Source: Abditibacteriaceae bacterium (GTDB lineage Bacteria; Armatimonadota; Abditibacteriia; Abditibacteriales; Abditibacteriaceae). Taken from it: a stretch of 64,000 nucleotides of DNA. This document shows positions 52,050-61,700 of the stretch, one piece after another (the first letter of the stretch is position 1; every line of letters begins with the position of its first letter). The DNA is taken from NCBI GenBank assembly GCA_019239895.1, contig JAFAZH010000018.1, positions 1 to 64,000 on the forward strand. The letters are read 5' to 3'. A model generated the notes under the pieces. It was not told the DNA's origin and did no database searches. It was given only the letters and a program-made list of their open reading frames with translations. Both the position numbers and the translations under genes were made by a program.

Positions 52050-52895
52050 CTAAAGCCGCTTTAATAACTCTTTGAAGCGAAGCCACGCGGCATCGTGGGC
52101 TTTCATGTTGGCCTCATTTGCATCCGGTGCTTCCCCGGCGCGCATAAAGCCGTGACCTGCGCCTTCATAAATGACAGGCTCGTAAGTCTTACCTACTTGC
52201 TTCATGAGGTCAGTAGACTTGGGGACAGTTGCCGTCACACGAGCATCGTTGCCTGCGTAGAAGCCATAAACGGGAGCGTTGATGCGAGCGATGTCCTCGG
52301 CTTTGTCCGGGCCGGGGCCATAAAACACAAAGGCGGCTTTGATGTCTTTGTTGTTAGTCGCCATGCGAAAAGCCTGGCCGCCACCCCAACAGAATCCAGC
52401 CACCGCGACCCTACCATTGCAGGAGGGCAGGGCAGCTACATAGTTCTCTACCGCATTTAAATCTGCTGTTACCTGATCGGCAGGCAGCATGGAGACCGCT
52501 TTGGTAATGGCTCCCTGATCGGGATACTCACTGGTGCCGCCACCATTTGGCCCGGTGCCAGAAAGCAGGTCGGGTGCAATGGCGATATAGCCCGCTTCGG
52601 CCACTTGATCCGCCGTGCTGCGCACCCAATCGCTCATGCCAAAAATCTCATGAATCAGCAACACCGCAGGCGCTTTGTCTTTGACTTCGGGATAAACCAC
52701 GAAGCATTGCACTTCACGGTTGCCCTGCTTCACCTTCACCCATTCCTGATGGCGCGGCGATTTTTCCAGACGGGCCTTGGCCCAATCCTGCCCACCGGTT
52801 GCTTGGGCATGACCATCGTGAACGTGAGCATCCTGCGCATAAACAGGCATAATGGAGATTACAGCGGCGATAAAGAACGTAAGTAAACGACGCAT
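52050..52895 (-). CDS. Exported dienelactone hydrolase family protein
   Basis: After a signal peptide, the alpha/beta-hydrolase has the dienelactone hydrolase triad: C169 in GFCWGGG, D217 in YAGNDARV and H248 in GAGHGFMR, with the oxyanion region VLLIHEIFGMSDW. The His/Asp-rich N-terminus of the mature protein is unusual. Family members hydrolyse lactones or esters. AAAGGA precedes the ATG. Confidence 0.92.
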   Translation of the reverse strand: MRRLLTFFIAAVISIMPVYAQDAHVHDGHAQATGGQDWAKARLEKSPRHQEWVKVKQGNREVQCFVVYPEVKDKAPAVLLIHEIFGMSDWVRSTADQVAEAGYIAIAPDLLSGTGPNGGGTSEYPDQGAITKAVSMLPADQVTADLNAVENYVAALPSCNGRVAVAGFCWGGGQAFRMATNNKDIKAAFVFYGPGPDKAEDIARINAPVYGFYAGNDARVTATVPKSTDLMKQVGKTYEPVIYEGAGHGFMRAGEAPDANEANMKAHDAAWLRFKELLKRL

Positions 52896-53011
52896 GAGAA
52901 TTCCTTTCTGGTGAAGAGTTCAGAATATGCTATTCCGCAGATTAACGTACTTGAAGCAAGCGTTGCAAGGAGTCGCATACGCTTTTTTATCCGTCTGACT
53001 TGGCTGCGCAG

Positions 53012-53025
53012 GTTACAAATGTAAC
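53012..53025. promoter_or_regulatory. Palindrome upstream of the toxin-antitoxin operon
   Basis: GTTAC-AAAT-GTAAC is a perfect dyad 29 bp before the antitoxin ATG. Antitoxins of the Phd type commonly bind such a site to repress their own operon. Confidence 0.45.
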
Positions 53026-53053
53026 GTAAAATCAATGGTATAGAGGCAATACA

Positions 53054-53293
53054 ATGATAACCACAATTGATTTAAATGAAGCACAACCGTTATCGCAGTT
53101 GGTCAACTTGGCTAAAGCTGGAAACGAAATTATTATTGCTGAGGGTAGTACGCCAGTTGCTCGACTGACGGCCATCGTGCCTGCTGTGTCCACTCCTCAG
53201 CAACGGATTGCTGGTCTGCATCAAGGAATTGCCTGGATTAGCGAAGATTTTGATCAGCCATTGCCAGATGAGTTCTGGATAGGCAACTCATGA
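53054..53293 (+). CDS. Phd/YefM-type antitoxin
   Basis: The 79-residue protein begins with the typical antitoxin N-terminal domain (ITTIDLNEAQPLSQLVNLAKAGNEIIIAEGSTPVARLTAI) and ends in a flexible segment with DQPLPDEFW that can bind the toxin. It overlaps the toxin start by 4 bp (ATGA). It is expected to neutralise the PIN toxin and repress the operon. Confidence 0.92.
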   Translation: MITTIDLNEAQPLSQLVNLAKAGNEIIIAEGSTPVARLTAIVPAVSTPQQRIAGLHQGIAWISEDFDQPLPDEFWIGNS

Positions 53294-53676
53294 GAGTTCT
53301 GCTTGATACGCACATCTTTTTGTGGTGGGATAATGCCCCGGATCAACTCTCAGCGCAGGCGCTATCGCTCTGTCAGGACTCGGCTAATACATTAGTATTA
53401 AGCGTGGTGAGTGTCTGGGAAATGCAAATCAAACAGCAATTAGGAAAATTGACCTTGCGTTTGCCACTAGCTGAGTTGATTGAAGACCAACAGAAAACAA
53501 ATGGTATAGAAATTCTGCCTGTCAGCTTGGCTCATGTCCTATTGTTAGAAAGCTTGCCATCACACCACAAAGACCCATTTGATCGCTTGCTTATCGCTCA
53601 AGCTAATGCCGAAGACATTAGCTTGCTTAGTGTTGACCCCAGTTTTAAGCAGTATCCGGTTAAGCTACTCAATTAA
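53290..53676 (+). CDS. PIN-domain ribonuclease toxin
   Basis: The 128-residue PIN protein has the acidic residues D6 (LLDTHIFLWW), E44 (SVWEMQIK), and D95/D98 (HHKDPFDRLL). The LLDTHxFLWW start is typical of PIN toxins paired with Phd-type antitoxins. It should cut RNA when free of the antitoxin. Confidence 0.93.
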   Translation: MRVLLDTHIFLWWDNAPDQLSAQALSLCQDSANTLVLSVVSVWEMQIKQQLGKLTLRLPLAELIEDQQKTNGIEILPVSLAHVLLLESLPSHHKDPFDRLLIAQANAEDISLLSVDPSFKQYPVKLLN

Positions 53677-53749
53677 AGCAGCAAGTCACTGTAAATGGAC
53701 AAGTTGCTATCCCTATGCTTGCCTATCTTCACTCGTTGAGGAGAAATAT

Positions 53750-53785
53750 AAAGCGAGGCTAAGAGTTCATCTCAGCCTCGCTTTA
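53750..53785. terminator. Terminator shared by toxin gene and the convergent gene
   Basis: TAAAGCGAGGCT and AGCCTCGCTTTA form a 12-bp perfect stem, with an inner GAGTTCATCTC hairpin. Confidence 0.85.
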
Positions 53786-53804
53786 TTAACTTTTAAGGGA
53801 CGGG

Positions 53805-54515
53805 TTACGTCGCCTTCTGCTTGGCTTCATCGGGTACATCCACTTTCGTGGTGCCAACATCTTTGACTTCCACTGTTGTGGTGCGGTTGATGTTCACATC
53901 ATTACCGTTGAAGTTGATGGTGCCCTGCACATTGTATTGATACTTGGAAAGTAAGCCATCGGCGATCCAGAATTTGACCGAACCTTTGGTGTTGGTTGGG
54001 GTAGGCGCGTTGCCGCCGCGACGACCAAAGGCGAGTAGGGACTTTGCGCCGTCTTCGGTTAAGTCACCGCTGTAGGCATCATCGGCTTTTTTGATGTCCG
54101 TTGTCTTATCCGCCAGGTCGCTGGCTTCGGCAGCAGGAGCTTTGAAGTTCTGTGCCATGCGCGCAATGAAGCGGCCTGGGCCGTTGTTATTCTGGCTGGC
54201 GTCCGCTAACGACTGCCAACCATCGGCAGTTTTGACGGCACCCTTATCACCCTTTAACACGATTTCAGTCGTATTATTGCCCCGCGTCACCGTCAGATAG
54301 GTGTAGCCGTCCTTCTCGGTTTTTCCGTCGGTGGGGCCTGCCATGCCCCGCCCGCCGCCACCGCCTGCATTTTCGACGGTGGAGTGCCAGCTATAGTTGG
54401 CTTTGTCTCCCAATGCCTTAGCCGCGTTTTTGACCTCATCCCTGGGCGTCAAGTCGGCGGCTAGTAACGCCCCGCTGAGCACGGCCAGCGTGCCCAACAT
54501 CATACCTTTCTTCAT
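53805..54515 (-). CDS. Exported lipoprotein-sorting-like protein of unknown function
   Basis: The ATG at 54515 is preceded by AAGGAGG; the frame is open to 54536. A signal peptide is followed by a beta-rich region with a Gly-rich insert (VENAGGGGGRGMAG) and conserved-looking strands VKFWIADGLLSKYQYNVQGTINF. The pattern recalls LolA/LppX-like folds, but the match is weak. It sits downstream of the permease gene in the same direction and may be co-transcribed. Confidence 0.7.
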   Translation of the reverse strand: MKKGMMLGTLAVLSGALLAADLTPRDEVKNAAKALGDKANYSWHSTVENAGGGGGRGMAGPTDGKTEKDGYTYLTVTRGNNTTEIVLKGDKGAVKTADGWQSLADASQNNNGPGRFIARMAQNFKAPAAEASDLADKTTDIKKADDAYSGDLTEDGAKSLLAFGRRGGNAPTPTNTKGSVKFWIADGLLSKYQYNVQGTINFNGNDVNINRTTTVEVKDVGTTKVDVPDEAKQKAT

Positions 54516-54562
54516 GCTGTCCTCCTTGGATTTCACAACTATATGTTTAAAAGAGAAAAGTT

Positions 54563-55528
54563 TTACGTTGCTAAGACTGGCTTCTTGCGGGCCGAGCGAG
54601 CCTTAATGAGTTGATCGGCCATGACACCTATTAAGATTACCGAACCCGTTACAGCGAAGTCCAGTTCACTTGGGATGCCCAGCAGGACTACCAGATTTTG
54701 CAGCACTTGTAACAACACAGTGCCGATGAGAATGCCGATGATGGAACCCTCTCCCCCGCGCAGGCTGCAACCGCCTAACACGGCAGCGGCAATGGCATAT
54801 AACTCGAAAAAGTTGCCGTGTGATGAGGGGGAAATAGAGGGCGTATAAAACGCGAGTAGAATCGCCGAGATACCAACCAAGACGCCAGAAAGCATATAGG
54901 CACTGGCGATAATACGACGTGAGTTAATCCCCGAATAACGTGCTGCTTCTTCGTTACGCCCAACCGCGAATAAGTAGCGGCCATAAATTGAGCGATGCAG
55001 CACTACCCACATGATAGCGGCGATAATAATCAAAATAATGAATTGATAAGGGATACTGGCAATGTCGCCAGTGGCCAGAGTACGCAGACCTTGAAAAGCA
55101 TCGCCGGAGCTAAGTCCTGGCGGGGTGCTGTCGTGCGTAATGAACCGCGCCATGCCTCGGTAAAACAACAGGCCGCAGAGGGTCACAATAAATGCCTGAA
55201 GACCGACTTTGGTAATCAGAAAACCATGCAGACAGCCAAGGGCAAATCCCATCGCAATAATAAAGACGGCGGCCCCCACCTGCGGCCAGTGCCATTGACC
55301 CAGCATGAGGGCCAGTAAGACGCCTAACAGGGCGAAGGCCGAACCCACTGAAAGGTCAATACCGCCCGTGATAATCACAATGCCCATGCCGATGCTGAAA
55401 ATCCCATACATGCCCACCAATTGGGCCATGTTATGCAGATTATCACGGCTCATAAAGAGCGGATTTTTGAGGGTGGTGACGATACACAGGAAAACCAGTA
55501 AAAGAAAAATGCCGAGTTCTTTACGCAT
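54563..55528 (-). CDS. Ribose-type (CUT2) ABC transporter permease
   Basis: The 321-residue permease has about ten membrane segments and the CUT2 signature region GGIDLSVGSAFALLGVLLA near residue 60 and GRNEEAARYSGINSRRI, the cytoplasmic loop that contacts the ATPase. It should form the membrane channel with the 55796 ATPase and the 57432 binding protein for a pentose or similar sugar. It is separated from the ATPase gene by a palindromic repeat. Confidence 0.93.
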   Translation of the reverse strand: MRKELGIFLLLVFLCIVTTLKNPLFMSRDNLHNMAQLVGMYGIFSIGMGIVIITGGIDLSVGSAFALLGVLLALMLGQWHWPQVGAAVFIIAMGFALGCLHGFLITKVGLQAFIVTLCGLLFYRGMARFITHDSTPPGLSSGDAFQGLRTLATGDIASIPYQFIILIIIAAIMWVVLHRSIYGRYLFAVGRNEEAARYSGINSRRIIASAYMLSGVLVGISAILLAFYTPSISPSSHGNFFELYAIAAAVLGGCSLRGGEGSIIGILIGTVLLQVLQNLVVLLGIPSELDFAVTGSVILIGVMADQLIKARSARKKPVLAT

Positions 55529-55621
55529 GTGGAGAAATCAATTATAGAACTATGAGTCTTCCTTCGTGTGCTGCATTATAAATGATTCGCAGTACAATGT
55601 CATGGTGAGATTATGTTTAAG

Positions 55622-55762
55622 ACTCACTCCACCCGCCCCTAAAGGAGCGGGCTGTATTAAGAAGCCCGGTGAACCGGGCTATAGTTGCGGCTCTCTTTGA
55701 GTTGTAGATGTAGCCCCGTTCAGGGGGCTTGTCAGTTCAGCCCACTGCTTCAGCGGTGGGTG
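55622..55762. repeat. Palindromic repeat family A, copy 3
   Basis: ACCCGCCCCTAAAGGAGCGG and CCACTGCTTCAGCGGTGGG mark the two ends, with AGCCCGGTGAACCGGGCT and AGCCCCGTTCAGGGGGCT as inner hairpins. It lies between the ATPase and permease genes of the sugar transporter. Confidence 0.85.
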
Positions 55763-55795
55763 CTAATGTTGTTTATTATTCAACTTTGGTTCTAC

Positions 55796-57325
55796 TTATT
55801 CAGAGGCTAATGAGTTTGCTGGTTTAGCGCCTCCAACAGCCAGTTCCATAATAGCCTCTTCGCTGGCCGCTTCACGTTCTAAGATACCAGTAATGGCCCC
55901 TTCGTGCATGACTGCGATGCGGTCGCTCTCGCCCAGAACCTCTTCCATGTCGCTGCTAATCATGATGACGGCCACACCATTTTCAGCCAGGCTCCGCATG
56001 AGCTTATAGATTTCGGCTTTGGCTCCCACATCAATGCCGCGTGTCGGCTCATCGAAGATAAGGACTTTAGGGTCAAGTGAGAGCCACTTGGCTAAGACGA
56101 CCTTCTGTTGATTACCGCCGCTCAGATTACCGACGTTCACTTCCACCGAGGGCGTTTTGACGTTGAGCGTTTCGCAAATTTTAGTAGAGCCTGTGCTTTC
56201 AGCCGCCCGCTCAATTAGCCCAAACTTGGAGTAACGTGAGAGAGCAGGTAACGTGACATTCTCACGAATCGCCATATCCAGCACTAACCCTGATTTACGT
56301 CGGTCTTCTGGAATCAGGTAAATGCCATGCTTGATGGCGATCTGGGGCGTGTGAATGTTTAATGGAATGCCACTGAGGACAACTGTGCCTGAAAGTGGCG
56401 GCTCCACGCCGAAAATGGCTTGGGCGACTTCAGAACGGCCCGCTCCAACTAGCCCAGCCATGCCTAAGATCTCGCCCTGACGCACATCAAAAGAAACACT
56501 GCGGTTAGGATAGCGGCGCGTATGGAGGTTCTCGACTTCGAGAATCGGCTTCTTCTCTCCGCCCTGCGGAGGCGGTGCATAGAACCGCTCTAAGTCGCGG
56601 CCTACCATCAGGCGCACCATGCGGTCGTGCGAAATCTCTTCCCGCGCTAAACCACCCGCATTGTTGCCGTCGCGCAGGGCCACCACGCGATCCGCAATTT
56701 CTGTGACTTCGCCCAGACGGTGCGAAATATAAATAATGCTGACGCCCTGCGACCTGAGTTCTTTGGTGACTTCTAAGAGGCGTTGCGTTTCGGTGAGAGT
56801 CAGGCTGGAGGTTGGCTCATCCATGATGAGCAGGCGGGCCTTTTGCGAAAGCGTGCGGGCGATTTCCACCATCTGCTGCTGGGCAATGGAAATCTTATCG
56901 AGTGGCGTTCGGCTGGATATACCCAGCCCCAGGCGGTCAAGGTAGACTTGCGCCTCATTGTGCATTTTACGACTATCTACTAACTTAAGTGGGCCGCCCA
57001 TGAGCGGCTCACGTCCCAAATAGACGTTGCTGGCTACATCCAGATTATCGAGGACATTGAGTTCCTGATGAATGAAGCCAATCCCGGCGCCGATGGAATC
57101 ATTCACTGACTTAATAACAAGCGGTTGGCCATCAATGAGAATCTGGCCCTCGTCTGGTTGATGCACGCCGCCCAGGATTTTCATGAGCGTGGATTTACCC
57201 GCGCCATTCTCGCCGATAAGAGCGACAATCTCACCGGGGTAGATTTCAAGGCTAACGTTGTTGAGGGCGATGACGCCAGGGAAGCGTTTGCTAATCCCCT
57301 GCATCTGTAAAAGCGGCGTGGCCAT
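55796..57325 (-). CDS. Ribose-type ABC transporter ATP-binding protein
   Basis: The 509-residue protein has two ATPase domains, as in RbsA: Walker A GENGAGKSTLMK in the first, and the degenerate GLVGAGRSEVAQ in the second, plus two LSGGN/ISIAQ-type signatures and Walker B segments (LLIMDEPTSSL, VLIFDEPTRGID). The ATG at 57325 starts MATPLLQMQG; the upstream part of the open frame lies in a palindromic repeat and is not homologous. No ribosome box is seen. Confidence 0.95.
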   Translation of the reverse strand: MATPLLQMQGISKRFPGVIALNNVSLEIYPGEIVALIGENGAGKSTLMKILGGVHQPDEGQILIDGQPLVIKSVNDSIGAGIGFIHQELNVLDNLDVASNVYLGREPLMGGPLKLVDSRKMHNEAQVYLDRLGLGISSRTPLDKISIAQQQMVEIARTLSQKARLLIMDEPTSSLTLTETQRLLEVTKELRSQGVSIIYISHRLGEVTEIADRVVALRDGNNAGGLAREEISHDRMVRLMVGRDLERFYAPPPQGGEKKPILEVENLHTRRYPNRSVSFDVRQGEILGMAGLVGAGRSEVAQAIFGVEPPLSGTVVLSGIPLNIHTPQIAIKHGIYLIPEDRRKSGLVLDMAIRENVTLPALSRYSKFGLIERAAESTGSTKICETLNVKTPSVEVNVGNLSGGNQQKVVLAKWLSLDPKVLIFDEPTRGIDVGAKAEIYKLMRSLAENGVAVIMISSDMEEVLGESDRIAVMHEGAITGILEREAASEEAIMELAVGGAKPANSLASE

Positions 57326-57327
57326 AG

Positions 57328-57424
57328 GAGGGTGGGATGTGGGAGGGTGGGAGGTGGGGATTGATCGAGATGTGCTCTTTAGCACATCACCGCTTATACT
57401 CCCATCCTCCCACACCCCCACACG
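57328..57424. repeat. Purine/pyrimidine inverted repeat
   Basis: GAGGGTGGGATGTGGGAGGG with GGGAGGTGGG on the left faces CTCCCATCCTCCCACACCCC on the right. A perfect inner hairpin GATGTGC-N6-GCACATC lies at 57369-57388. It sits directly upstream of the ATPase start and after the binding-protein gene. Confidence 0.8.
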
Positions 57425-57431
57425 TTCAAGA

Positions 57432-58499
57432 TTAAGCGCGCAGTTTGGCTAATTCGGCGCTGAACTGATCTACATTGGACTTGTTGATAACCTTGGTTGG
57501 CACGAACTTCTGCTTGGAAGGAGGTACTACGGATTTATCACCGTTCAGATATTTGGCCATATCTATAATGGCTTCATAACCAAACTGGAAAGGCGCTTGC
57601 ACGACCGTGGACTCCACGCCACCGCTCTTGATGCCAGCGAGGGTATCTGGCTCTTCGTCGAAGCACACGATTTTAACCTTGCCGATTTTGTTGGCGTCTT
57701 TGACCGCACTCAAAATGGCGGGGCCATTGTAGCTCCACAGGCCAACCATGCAAGTTACATCCGGGTTTTTAATTAAAGCTGTGGCTACGTTTGATTTGGC
57801 TTTAGTATGGTCGGTTTCGTCAGTGCGGGTATCCACAATCTCTATCTTGGTGCCCTTGATAGCATCCTTGATACCCTGCAAACGATCTTTGGCATTCTGC
57901 GCGTCGAGGCTACCGACAAAGCACATGATCTTGCCGCCATTGGGCAACAGCCGCTTAATTTCGCCGCCCGCCATGAGACCTGCCGCATGGTTATCGGTCC
58001 CAACATAGAAAGCGCGATTACTCTTTGGTGCATCGCTGTCCTGGCAGATGACAAGAGCTTTCTTAGCCGCGTTGTTGAGCATGTCGGTCTGGTTGGCGGC
58101 ATCCTTGGGGCTAATAGCGATGCCATCAAAGTTCTGGACGAGGAGATCATCTACGATTTTCTTCTGCTCGTCGGCAGTGCCAGTGCCCGGAATCTTGAAC
58201 TGAATTTGCACGTTCGGGCCTAATTCTTGGCCAGCCTTTTCCGTACCCTTGCGCGCAATTGTCCAGAAATCGGAAGCGTTGTTAGTGACGAAGGCTAACT
58301 TGAGAGCTTTTTTGGAAGCTCCGCCCCCGGCGGCAGTAGTAGTTGTAGTGTTAGTGGCGGTAGTCGTTGTGGAATTAGTGCTTGAGGCAGTTGTGGTAGT
58401 GGAAGTCTCGTTAGAAGAACCTCCATTAGAAGAACAACCCGGTAGAAAGGCTCCAGCGAAGAGACATGAAGTCAGCGCGAGGCCAGAAACAAGTTTCAC
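57432..58499 (-). CDS. Ribose-type ABC transporter substrate-binding lipoprotein
   Basis: A GTG start with AAGGGAGAAAAA upstream gives a signal with lipobox LPGC and a long Ser/Thr/Asn linker. The mature part is a periplasmic binding protein type 1: LAFVTNNASDFWTIARKGTEKAG, VQNFDGIAISPKDA, AFYVGTDNHAAGLMAGGEI and VVCFDEEPDTLAGIKSGGV. It should capture a monosaccharide for the permease and ATPase encoded downstream. Confidence 0.94.
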   Translation of the reverse strand: MKLVSGLALTSCLFAGAFLPGCSSNGGSSNETSTTTTASSTNSTTTTATNTTTTTAAGGGASKKALKLAFVTNNASDFWTIARKGTEKAGQELGPNVQIQFKIPGTGTADEQKKIVDDLLVQNFDGIAISPKDAANQTDMLNNAAKKALVICQDSDAPKSNRAFYVGTDNHAAGLMAGGEIKRLLPNGGKIMCFVGSLDAQNAKDRLQGIKDAIKGTKIEIVDTRTDETDHTKAKSNVATALIKNPDVTCMVGLWSYNGPAILSAVKDANKIGKVKIVCFDEEPDTLAGIKSGGVESTVVQAPFQFGYEAIIDMAKYLNGDKSVVPPSKQKFVPTKVINKSNVDQFSAELAKLRA

Positions 58500-58610
58500 T
58501 TTTTCTCCCTTACTTAATCAAAATTTAAAGAGTAGGCGCGGCGTATGACTATTATATCTCAAGTAGGCATAATGCCCCATGCTGGACAAACTGGCTCTAG
58601 TTGATAACTT

Positions 58611-58750
58611 AGCCAGGCGGTTAGAACCGCAGGCAACCACAGCGCGAAGTCCGCCTGCGCAGACTCCACAGAGCATAAGATTTATCCTTTGGGAAGCCTG
58701 CGCAGGCAGGCTTGGTGACGTTGTTGCCTGCGGTTTTAACCGCCTGGCTA
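58611..58750. repeat. Palindromic repeat family B, copy 2
   Basis: AGCCAGGCGGTTAGAACCGC with AGGCAAC at the left is matched by GTTGCCTGCGGTTTTAACCG and CCTGGCT at the right. Inner GCCTGCGCAGGCAGGC is the same as in the 42273 copy. It separates the GH35 gene from the binding-protein gene. Confidence 0.88.
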
Positions 58751-58769
58751 TGCAGTAACTTAGGTCAAT

Positions 58770-61700
58770 TTAATTCATCGCCAACTTCACCCTCGGTTCC
58801 AACGCCACAACAGTGCGGCTGGCGGCTTGCTCGACTACCACATGCACCTGGGTTGGAGAATTGCCATCTTCATCGAAAATAGTGATGATATTGCGGCCAG
58901 GGGTCAGCCACGGTTCGGGCAGATAGAGACCCTTGACTGGCACTTTCTCCGGGTAACGTCCTAAGTTATGTCCATTGAGCCAGACGAAACCGCGTGACAT
59001 GCCATCAAGCGTGACGCGCAGAATGAGATGCTGGGTTGTGGTGGCTTCCTGGCGCGGCACTGGCGGCATGTTAAATTCGGTGCGATAAAATGCCGGAATG
59101 CCAAAGGACGCAGCTTTCTCGCCATACCCTTGCATGGGCTGCACCGCATTAAAGAGTTGCCAGGTACCATGTCCCTGTGGTTCGCCATCGCCCACGCCAC
59201 CGCGCATTCTCCAGCTGTGAATCACATCGCCCGTGCTGGCCGCGCCGCTTTGTAGGTCAAAATCGCCGCGAATGCCACCTGGCCCGGCAGTGTTCTCGAC
59301 TAAGACCGCTAAGATGTTGGGGCCGTTGTCGTGCCAGGCTTCATCCAGGGATACGTCAAAGGGCTGATCCCAGCCCTCGTGCCGCAACAGCTTCTTGCCG
59401 TTTAGGAAAACAGTGGCGGTATCGTCCACGCTATCAAAGTGGAGGGTGCGATGCGGGCCGGGAACGGCACCCAGTTCGGCACGATACCACACAAAACCCT
59501 TGCGCTCGTGGAACACATCCTCTCCGGGCGGAGTCGCTATCTTCCAATCACTGCTATTGGTATTGAGTTGTGGGTCAGCAATTTCGGCAGCGGCAGCTTC
59601 ACCGCGGTCATCGGCTCTCCAGCGCCACTTAATATTAGTGCTGTTTGCAGCCGCAGGCGGTGCTATGCTTAACGTCACAGTGCCATTGACACCCTTGGCA
59701 TCTATGGTATCAATCGGGCCAAGATAGCTAAAGAGTTTATGGCGTCCATAATGCGCGGTGAGAACCGCCAGGGTGTTATCCCCTTGGTTTAACGGCACCT
59801 GCATAGTGCGCGGCACCGGCTTATTGAAACGCTGTTTTACCTTGCTATTGCCGATGTGCTGCCCATTGATAAAGACACTGATCCAATCGCCTACATCATT
59901 GAAGTTGAGAGAGTAGGTGCCCGCTTTTGGAGCGCGCACTATGGTGCGATACCAGGCATAAGCCCCCGTGTCGCCATCAGCCCCCATTGGCAGCGGGGTG
60001 TCACTGACCTTCCAGCTTTGTGCGTTATAATTAATCTGCGCTTCGGCATCACCTCGGCGCATTTCCCACACGGCGTTATTAAGAATTGAGCCATAGAAGG
60101 TGGAAGGCATATTATCACCCTGCGCTGAAGAACGAGCAGGGAACAAAGGAACCGCACCCGCAGAGGGGGTGTAAATCGTAGCGGCTGGCAGGTTGACATC
60201 GGTGGCGGCAGACACCATATTCTGCATCGCTTCGGTATCGGCTACGGCAATGCGGGGCGCAGCGCGTTCAGTGATGAAACGCAGTCCGCCTCGATTTTGC
60301 GGCAGTATATCGCCCACATAATCGGGGCCACAGATAACATAGTTCTTGCCTCCCGTCTCTACAAACCAGGTGTGGTCAGCCGTGGTGTCACTGACGCTCA
60401 GAAGACGCACCTGATGGTTGCCCACAGTAAAGGAATTCTCAATTTGGCCATTGGCCGGGAAGCGTAGGTTAAAGGTCAACAAACGTCGCCCGGTTGTGGC
60501 ATCAACCGGGCCAAGTTGCGCGCCAGGGCTGGTGATGACGCGGTTAGCTGGCACCTGAAAGCGCAGTTCCCCCGCACTATCAGGCTGTCCATAGACAACT
60601 AAAGTCGTGGTATTGCCCTGCTCCGAAATCCCCAAAATACGGGCGGCAGCCAGATCGAGAGTGACATCCGGCAGCAGTTTGTAGTTGGTAACGATGGGCA
60701 CTATTTCGCCCGCATTAATGGTGAGTGAACCCGTTGAGGGGTACTGCGCGTTGCCCAGCTTAACCTGGGTCGTAATGGAGTCATTGCCGTTATTGTCCAG
60801 GAAGAGAATCGTCCCGGCTGGGCTGCGGCGGGCTGTAATGCGCAAGCCCTGTCCGGTGGCGGCATCTTTGTAATCCCCCGTGGCATTCTCACTATCTTCC
60901 AGGACGCTCTGGAAACTGCGGGCAAACCAGGCAGCACGCTTGAAGCGATAGTAAACCGGACGTAAGTCGCCCGCCTGACCTATTGCGCCACTATAGTCGT
61001 AACTGGAAGCGACTTCGTCATCGTTCCAGGTATCAAAGTCCGTCCCGCCATGTAGCATATAATAGTTATAGCCGTTGCCTCCATAAGCGATAATTTTCCA
61101 GGTGCCCCGGTCGAAGCGGCGCAAGTCCTTATCATTTAACGGCCCATAAAGGTTATACCAACCGGGCCAGAACTCCGTGCTATACCAGGGATTGGTGCGT
61201 CCCTTGCTGTCCCAGGGATTGTCCCCACCTGGGTCGCTGCCGTGGTGCAGGCCGCTAAAGAAGTACGGCACTTGAAGCCCCAGGCGCAAGGCTGTGTCGC
61301 GCAAGTGGCGAAAATAGCCATTGGGCATGTCACGGCCCCAGCCTTGCGGGTGTTCGTTTTCCAACTGCACCATAATAACTGGCCCGCCGCGCTGAATCTG
61401 ATTGGCGGCAATGATGGGGATAATCTTCTCATACCAGTGATCCACGGCGGCCTCAAACTGCGGGTTATCTTCGCGCACGCGCACGCCCGGCTTAAAGCGC
61501 AGCCAGACGGGATAGCCACCGCTATCCCACTCGGCGCACACATACGGGCCGGGGCGCACCACCGCATACATGCCGACGGCTTTAACTTCCTGCAAGAATG
61601 CGTTGAAATCGTGGTCGCCCGAAAAATCCCATTTGCCTTCCTGCGGTTCATGGAAGTTCCAGAAGGCATAGGTTTGCACCGTGTTCAACCCCGCCCGCTT

